The notes below the pieces were generated by a model. It was not told where the DNA came from and searched no databases. It saw nothing but the letters and a program-made list of their open reading frames with translations. Below, one piece after another: positions 56,904 through 64,000 of a stretch of DNA of 64,000 nucleotides; the first letter of the stretch is position 1, and each line of letters opens with the position of its first letter. This DNA is from Orcinus orca (lineage: Eukaryota > Chordata > Mammalia > Artiodactyla > Delphinidae), in assembly GCF_937001465.1 (NCBI RefSeq), contig NC_064563.1:92661784-92725783 (forward strand), read 5' to 3'. The position numbers and the translations under genes were made by a program.

Positions 56904-59900
56904 ATGGGAACATACATATCAATAATTACCTTAAACGTAAATGGATTAAATGCTCCAACCAAAAGACACAGGCTTGCTGAATGGATACAAAAACAATATC
57001 CATATATATGCTGTCTACAAGAGACCCACTTCAGACCTAGGGACACATACAGACTGAAAGTGAGGGGATGGAAAAAGATATTCTACGCAAATGGAAATCA
57101 AAAGAAAGCTGGAGTAGCACTACTCATATCAGATAAAATAGACTTTAAAATAAAGAACATTACAAGGGACAAGGAAGGACACTACATAATGATCAAGGGA
57201 TCAATCCAAGAAGATATAACAATTATAAATATATATGCACCCAACATAGGAGCACCTCAATACGTAAGACAACTGCTAACAGCTATAAAAAAGAAAATCA
57301 GCAATAACACAATAATAATGGGGGCGTTTAACACCAATGGACAGATCATCGAAAATGAAAATAAGGAAACAGAAGCTTTAAATGACACAATAGACCAGAT
57401 AGATTTAATTGATATTTATAGGACATTCCATCCAAAAAGAGCAGTTTACACTTTCTTCTCAAGTGCACATGGAACATTCTCCAGGATATATATCTTGGGT
57501 CACAAATCAAGCCTCAGTAAATTTAAGAAAATTGAAATCATATCAAGCATCTTTTCTGATCACAATGCTATGAGATTAGAAAACAATTACAGGGAAACAA
57601 AACGTAATTAACACAAACACATGGATGCTAAACAATATGTTACTAAATAACCAAGAGATCACTGAACAAATCAAAGAGGAAATCAAAAAGTACCTAGAGA
57701 CACAACAATGAAAACATGACGATCCAAAACCTACAGGATGCAGAAAAGGCAGTTCTAAAAGGGAAGTTTATAGCTATACAAGCCTACCTCAAGAAACAAG
57801 AAAAATCTCAAATAAACAATCTAACCTTACACCTAAAGGAACTAGAGAAAGAAGAACAAACAAAACCCAGAGTCAGCAGAAGGAACGAAATCATAAAGAT
57901 CAGAGCAGAAATAAATGAAATAGAAACAAAGAAAACAACAGCAAAGATCAATAAAACTAAAAGCTGGTTCTTTAAGAAGATAAACAAAAGTGATAAACCA
58001 TTAGCCAGACACATCAAGAAAAAGAGGGAGAGGACTCAAATCAATAAAATTAAAAATGAAAAAGGAGAAGTTACAACAGACCCCGCAGAAATACAAAGCA
58101 CCCTAAGAGACTACTACAAGCAACTCTATGACAATAATATCGACAACCTGGAAGAAATGCACAAATTCTTAGATATGCACAACCTTCTGAGACTGAACAA
58201 GGAAGAAATAGAAAATAGGAACAGAGCAATCACAAGTAATGAAATTGAAACTGTGATTAACAATCTTCCAACAAACAAAAGCCCAGGACCAGATGGCTTC
58301 ACAGGTGAATTCTATCAAACATTTAGAGAAGAGCTAACACCCATTCTTCTCAAACTCTTCCAAAAAATTGCAGAGAAAGGAACACTCCCAAACTCATTCT
58401 ATGAGGCCATCATCACCCTGATACCAAACCCGACAAAGATACTACAAAAAAAGAAAACTACAGACCAATATCACTGATCAATATAGAGGAAAATTGCTCA
58501 ACAAAATACCAGCAAACAGAATCCAACAACACAGTAAAAGGATCATACACCATGATCAAGTGGGATTTATCCCAGGGATGCACGGATTCTTCAATATACT
58601 CAAATCAATGTGATACACCATATTAACAAATTGAAGAATAAAAACCATATGATCATCTCAATAGATGCAGGAAAAGCTTTTGACAAAATTCAACACCCAT
58701 TTATGATAAAAACTCTCCAGAAAGTGGGCATAGAGGGGAACTACCTCAACATAATAAAGGCCATATACGACAAACCCACAGCAAACATCATTCTCAATGG
58801 TGAAAAACTGAAAGCATTTCCTCTAAGATCAGGAAAGAGACAAGGATGTCCACTCTCACCACTATTATTCAACATAGTTTTGGAAGTCCTAGCCACAGCA
58901 ATCAGAGAAGAAAAATAAAAGGAATACAAATTGGAAAAGAAGAAGTAAAACTGTCACTGTTTGCAGATGACATGATACTACAGAGAATCCTAAAGATGCC
59001 ACCAGAAAACTACTAGAGCTAATCAATGAATTTGGTAAAGCTGCAGGATGCAAAATTAATGCACAGAAATCTCTTGCATTCCTATACATTAATGATGAAA
59101 AATCTGAAAGTGAAATCAAGAAAACACTCCCATTTACCACTGCAACAAAAAGAATAAAATACCTAGGAATAAACCTACCTAGGGAGACAAAAGACCTGTA
59201 TGTATAAAACTATAAGACACCGATGAAAGAAATTAAAGATGATGCCAACAGATGGACAGATATACCATGTTCTTAATGGGAAGAATCAATATTATGAAAA
59301 TGACTATACTACCCAAAGCAATCTACACATTCAGTGCAATCCCTATCAAATTACCAATGGCATTTTTTATGGTACTAGCACAAAAAATCTTAAAATCTGT
59401 ATGGAGACACAAAAGACTCCGAATAGCTAAAGCAGTCTTGAGGGAAAAACACGGAGTTGGAGAGATCAGACTCCCTGACTTCAGACTATACTACAAAGCT
59501 ATAGTAATCAAGAGAATAAGGTACTGGCACAAAAACAGAAACAGATCAATGGAACAAGATAGAAAGCCCAGAGATAAACCCATGCACCTATGGTCAATTA
59601 ATCTATGACAAAGGAGGCAAGGATATACAATGGAGAAAAGATGGTCTCATCAATAAGTGGTGTTGGGAAAACTGAACAGCTACATGTAAAAGAATGAAAT
59701 TAGAACTCTCCCTAACACCATACACAAAAATAAACTCAAAATGGAGTAGAGACCTACATGTAAGACTGTACACTACAAAACTCTTAAGGAAAACATAGGA
59801 AGAACACTCTTTGACATAAATCACAGCAAGATCTTTTTTGATCCACCTCCTAGAGTAATGGAAATAAAAACAAAAATAAACAAATGGGACCTAATGAAAC

Positions 59901-60670
59901 TTCAAAACTTTTGCACAGCAAAGGAAACCATAAATAAGACACAAAGACAACCCTCAGAATGGGAGAAAATATTAGCAAATGAATCAACGGACAAAGGATT
60001 AATCTCCAAAACATACAAGCAACTCATGCAGCTCAATGTCAAAAAAATAAACAACCCAATCCAAAAATGGGCAGAAGACCTAAATAGACATTTCTCCAAA
60101 GAAGACAGACAGATGGCCAAGAAGCACATGAAAAGCTGCTTCAACATCAGTAATTATTAGAGAAATGCAAATGAAAACTACAATGAGGTATCACCTCACA
60201 CCAGTTAGAATGGGCATCATCAGAAATCTACAAACAACAAATGCTAGAGAGGGTGTGGAGAAAAGGGAACCCGCTTGCACTGTCAGTGGTAATATAAATT
60301 GAAACAGCCACTATGGAGAACAGTATGGAGGTTCCTTAAAAAACTAAAAATTGAATTACCATATGATCCAGCCATCCCACTACTGGGCATATACCCAGAG
60401 AAAACCATAATTGAAAAAGACACATGCACCCCAATATTCATTGCAGCACTATTTACAATAGCTATGTCATGGAAGCAACCTAAATGCCCATCGACAGACG
60501 GATGGATAAAGAAGATGTGATACATATATACAATGGAATATTACTCATCCATAAAAAGGAACGAAATTGGGTCATTTGTAGAGACCTGGATGGATCTAGA
60601 GACTGTCATACAGAGTGAAGTAAGTCAGAGAAACAAATATCGTATATTAACACATGTATGCGGAATCTAG
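56904..60670 (+). pseudogene. L1 ORF2, endonuclease and RT with lesions
   Basis: The endonuclease frame is open at 56904-57611 (235 codons) with LNVNGLNA, QETHF and FSDHNAM. However, the GDFN motif reads GAFN (catalytic Asp lost), and SRIDHILG reads SRIYILG with a one-residue loss. A second long frame, 57716-58477, covers the linker and RT start (PGPDGFTGEFYQ). The RT core (58610-58918) has RQGCPLSPLLF. The FADD motif is intact in DNA at 58960-58971 but lies after a stop at the end of that frame. C-terminal parts run to 60670 in several frames (59252-59608, 59858-60160, 60299-60520). Not functional. Confidence 0.93.
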
Positions 60671-60907
60671 AAAAATGGTACAGATGAACCGGTTTGCAGG
60701 GAAGAAGTTGAGACACAGATGTAGAGAAGAAACGTATGGACACCAAGCGGGGAAAGCAGCGGGGGGGTGGGGATGGTGGCATAATGAATCGGGTGATTGG
60801 GATTGACATGTATACACTGATGTGTATCAAATTGATGACTAATAAGAACCTGCTGTATAAAAAGATATAAAATAAAATTTAAAAATAATAAAAATAAAAT
60901 ATGTGTA

Positions 60908-60909
60908 AG

Positions 60910-60938
<29 letters not shown>
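60908..60938 (+). repeat. (CA)n microsatellite in L1 tail
   Basis: About 14 CA units directly before the right TSD of the L1 at 55045-60942. It grew out of the A-rich tail. Confidence 0.95.
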
Positions 60939-60941
<3 letters not shown>

Positions 60942-60942
60942 C

Positions 60943-60953
60943 GCTTATTGGGG
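60943..60953 (+). repeat. TSD of full-length L1, right copy
   Basis: gcttattgggg, identical to 55034-55044. Confidence 0.85.
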
Positions 60954-62611
60954 ATGACCATATCATGTTTTTTAATTGTTTCTATCCCCCTTAGATCTGG
61001 ATAAAGAGTAGGTGTCAAGAAAGTACCAATTCAATTGTTGCACTGGACCTTACTGCACGCAAAGAGATGTTACTGACAAGTGTATGTTGGCATCTCTCAT
61101 AGGGCAGTAGCAGATGTTAGTGTCTAAGCAAAAATTAGAATCACTATTGGGCTATCACCTTAAAGTACTACATAATCTGGGGCAAATTTCCAACTCTCAG
61201 TGCCATTTTGTTCTCTGTAACCTAACATATGACAATCAAATGACAGAGTAGTTCAAGTGCAAAGGTGAGAAACTATCCTTACAGACTCGGATACTAATAC
61301 TTAAGTGGGAAAGAATCACAACAGAATCTTTACCTTGGATTGAAACAGTTTCGATTTTTAGATTCTTATTTTCTTAAAATCACTAACTGAAACACCCAAA
61401 CCAAATTTTTACCCAGCAAATATTTATTCAGCACCTATTATATTCATAAATATGTTAAAGGTTGAAGAAAGGAATAACATTTCCCAATTTAGTGGTAAAA
61501 ATGGATATGTAAAATGTTCAGTTAACTATGTTAAAGTGAATTATAAAGCCAGTACAGCGAAATATAGGGGCAAGAGTAAGTCACCCAACTTAGTTTAACC
61601 CATGCTGAAGGAGGGAGTGGCACTTTACCTAATGCTTCAAAGATTTTTAGCTTTTGAACATGCATAGGGAGGAATTAAGAGTATCTCATGTGGAAAGAAC
61701 AACACGAGAAAAGAAAACTGAGAATGAGTGCACAGTTTGTTTGCGGGTGTTCATGCATTTGAGTGACATGAGATCACGTGTATCCTGGTCAAGTGAAAGT
61801 TTCTTTTTCCCTGGCTGTGGAACTGTGACCTGCCAGAGCTGCCATCCTAAGTGTGCAGGAAACCATTCAGGTGGGACTCCAGCCATGCTGGCCCGCCCTC
61901 CACTCCCAGCGCCCCTGTGGGCGCCATTCCCCTCTGACTCAAGGCACCCCTGGACTACTAGCCCACATAGGCCTGGACAGGACAGAGCCTAAGTGCGGTT
62001 GTACAGGCAGCCTTTCCTCCTCCCTCATACATTTGCTCTACTTAACGGTGAGCAATGTGATTTATTAATCGCATGACAACTGCCATTTTATGCATCTTGG
62101 ATCTCAAGTGCTCCATCTTCCTTCAGCTGTTTCCACAGCTCCTCCATTCAGCAGTTTCTATTTCCATCAATAACCACAGCAGAAAAATAAGCATGCCTAA
62201 TATCCTTTAAGATTTACACCGAATTTGGCTCTGTAGATTAGGGCACACCATCTTGTGATTGTGAAACTCCTACTGTCTCTTCCTGTAACTCCAGCACTTC
62301 TCACAGGGTGGGGGTGAGGTGTGTATTCCGGGGTGAGGGCGTTGAGGTCACATGAAGACGGGGATACATTTCCCTGGGCATCAGTGTACTCACGGTGCTG
62401 CTCTTGTGGAACTCTCCATCTCAATGGCTCCTTTCAGCTGTTCTCGCTCTGGAACTCACTCATCTAGACATAAACCATAGATCTCTTCCTTTAATCCTTC
62501 TGTGATACCATCTCCCCCTCGAAAAATATACTTCACCTGAGACTTTTGTGAATGCAACAGAGTATATTGACATTTGTAGCAATGGAAGAGATTTACAACA
62601 CAAAATGCAAG
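60954..62611. other. Unique DNA, no gene seen
   Basis: No recognised gene. A short L2/MIR-like phrase ('gcaaatatttattcagcacc') is at about 61416-61435. The GC-rich patch at 61780-62000 gives an open frame of 112 codons (61654-61992) without a recognisable domain. Confidence 0.4.
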
Positions 62612-63018
62612 TGTATTAGTTTGCTAGGGCTGCTGTAGCAAAATACCAGACTGGATGGCTTACACAGAGGAGGAATTTATTTCCTCACAGCTCTGGAGCC
62701 CAGAAGTCTGAGATCAAGGTGTCAGCAGGTTTGGTTTCTCCTGAGGCCTCTCTCCTTGGCTTGCACATGGCCACATTCTCACTGTGCCCTCACACGGCTT
62801 GTTCTCTGTGCACACATATCCTTGGTCACTTTGTGTGTCCAAACTTCCTCTTCTTATAAGGACACCAGTCATATGAGATTAGGGCCCAGCCTAATGGTCT
62901 CATTTTAACTTAATTACCTCTTTCAAGGCCCCATCTCCAAATACAGGCACATTCTGAGGCACTGGGAGTTAGGGCTTCAACATATGAATTTTGAGGAGAC
63001 ATAATTCATTGCATAACA
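62612..63018 (-). mobile_element. MaLR (MLT1/MST-like) solo LTR
   Basis: A 407-bp LTR reading on the minus strand from TGTTATG-like sequence (complement of 'cattgcataaca') to the complement of 'tgtattagtttgctagggct'. Internal blocks include the complements of 'caacatatgaattttgagga', 'atctccaaatacaggcacat' and 'cttcttataaggacaccagt'. No internal region adjoins it, and no clear 5-bp TSD was seen. It is the best preserved of the three MaLR LTRs in the window. Confidence 0.9.
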
Positions 63019-64000
63019 ACAATTAACTTCAAATTCAGTATTAGGTATCCTTGTTCCTGTTAAAGTTCCTTAGCACCAGGAATTTCTCACGGGCCATTTC
63101 TTCAGAAGTTCCAGCTTCTGTGTAGACCAGCTGATAACATTTTGTTTTGTTTTGTCTTGTTTTGTTTTCCCACCCAGCTATACAGACACAGAATTAAAAC
63201 TGCAGTTTATCCTTTTCAGAACATATTGATTCTAGCATCTCTCTGCTAATACTCAACCAATCCATGTAAGAGGCTCCACTAGATTAAGCACCAAGAACTT
63301 TTCAATTACTAATTATGTTTGCACATAGCAGAGGCTGACACTGAGGTGAACCCATACTCAGCCCTGGGATTCAGACTGAGCATATCTGATCGGCTGGTTG
63401 TATGAGGGTTTGGGTTGAATGTCCATAGAGGAGGTACACTTTTATGTATCAGTCACAGGTCAGTGAGGAAACAGGAAACACTCTCAGTGTTTTAAACACA
63501 GGGAACTTAATGTTGGGAAGGGGTTATACAGATGATGAGAAAGATGAGAAGCGAAGCAGGGCTGGTGGAGTAAATGAATAGTTAGAAACAGCAGAAAACC
63601 ACCACCACCTCTAGGACTGCAGGAACACAAAAGAGAAGTGGTACTACCGGAAGTCAGAAGCTTGGGACACATGGGGAGAGCTAGAACCACAGCAGGGTTT
63701 ACCTGGTAGGGACTGGGTTTACAAAGGGAGAGCTGTTCAGAAAGAACTTGCTACCCTAAAGACTCAGCCACTTCCAGAACCTGCTGCCTGAGGCTGAAGA
63801 ACTTTAGAAATATCCCAGCTTCTTTACTCCTGAAACCCTCTAATATTCCACCAGTGCTTCCTACAGGCCAAACACACCTGGAAGCCCAACACAGAGGCAA
63901 CATACAGCAAATACAGACAAGACAGAAAACATAATGGGCCAAGAACTGGATCTTTGTGTAAATAAATAGGCAATGACTAGAACTGTACTCAAGAATTATG
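63019..64000. other. Unique DNA with (TTTTG)n and an unnamed repeat
   Basis: A (TTTTG)n run lies at 63140-63168. The stretch 63440-63960 ('cacagggaacttaatgttgg', 'aaccaccaccacctctagga', 'accagtgcttcctacaggcc') resembles a dispersed mammalian repeat I remember but cannot name. No gene supported. Confidence 0.4.

Larger units (their letters stand above)
55045..60942 (+). mobile_element. Full-length LINE-1, plus strand
   Basis: A 5.9-kb L1 from 'ccctgaaccaagatggcaga' to an A-rich and then (CA)n tail, flanked by an 11-bp TSD. It holds a 5'UTR (55045-55945), ORF1 (55946-56845), ORF2 (56904-60670) and 3'UTR (60671-60900). Its 5'UTR belongs to the same lineage as the insert at 31532, not to the type seen at 14538 and 41065. 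Frames are broken, but the copy is less decayed than the other L1s. Confidence 0.95.

Noticed and set aside
61654..61992. 112-codon open frame in a GC-richer patch
   Set aside because: No domain, no splice context and overlapping frames on both strands; not supported as a gene.
1..64000. A novel bacterial or phage-like defence system
   Set aside because: The sequence is mammalian. The reverse transcriptase and endonuclease homology all belongs to decayed LINE-1 elements.

Overview
This window looks like non-coding nuclear DNA from a cetacean (whale or dolphin). It holds no bacterial-type genes, no recognisable host protein-coding exon and no structural RNA gene; almost everything identifiable is a transposable element. 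The lineage call rests on tRNA-derived SINEs of the CHR type (14637-14744, 29386-29584, 30773-30953, 48367-48583), known from whales, hippos and ruminants. One of them is still CpG-rich. I saw no ruminant Bov-B/Bov-tA and no pig PRE-1 element. Cetacea is therefore an inference, not a proof.

Layout: 1-8356 is mostly unique AT-rich DNA with old MIR, L2 and MaLR fragments. 8370-14538 is a full-length minus-strand LINE-1 (L1) with a perfect 13-bp target-site duplication (TSD), followed by a CHR-2-like SINE. 15107-15608 is a solo ERVL-type LTR. 16075-24004 is a stack of L1 elements nested inside an old L1, bracketed by an imperfect 16-bp repeat. 24831-25425 is a MER5-like hAT element split by an L1 3' end. 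25426-28689 is unique.

28690-34764 is a second nest, four layers deep: an old minus-strand L1 (possibly HAL1-like), interrupted by a CHR-1 SINE and by a younger minus-strand L1 (30192-34309). That younger L1 carries its own CHR-2 SINE and a plus-strand L1 copy consisting only of 5'UTR plus partial ORF1. 34765-41040 holds simple repeats, an L2, a MER5A-like element, a solo ERV1 LTR (38428-39059), a MIR and a MaLR LTR. 41065-46797 is a near full-length plus-strand L1, followed by a doubly truncated L1 fragment. 48367-48583 is a CHR-1 SINE and 51283-51511 a palindromic DNA-transposon relic. 55045-60942 is a full-length plus-strand L1 whose tail has become a CA microsatellite. 62612-63018 is a solo MaLR LTR.

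All L1 reading frames are broken by stops, frameshifts or lost catalytic residues, so no copy here appears able to mobilise itself. I found no new enzymatic or defence system. The unusual material is in how the L1 copies were made: a 5'UTR-ORF1-only insertion with a perfect 14-bp TSD, two candidate 3' transductions, a fragment ending just after an internal AATAAA, and 5'UTR heterogeneity between full-length copies. Repeat family names come from memory of consensus sequences and were not verified by a database search.
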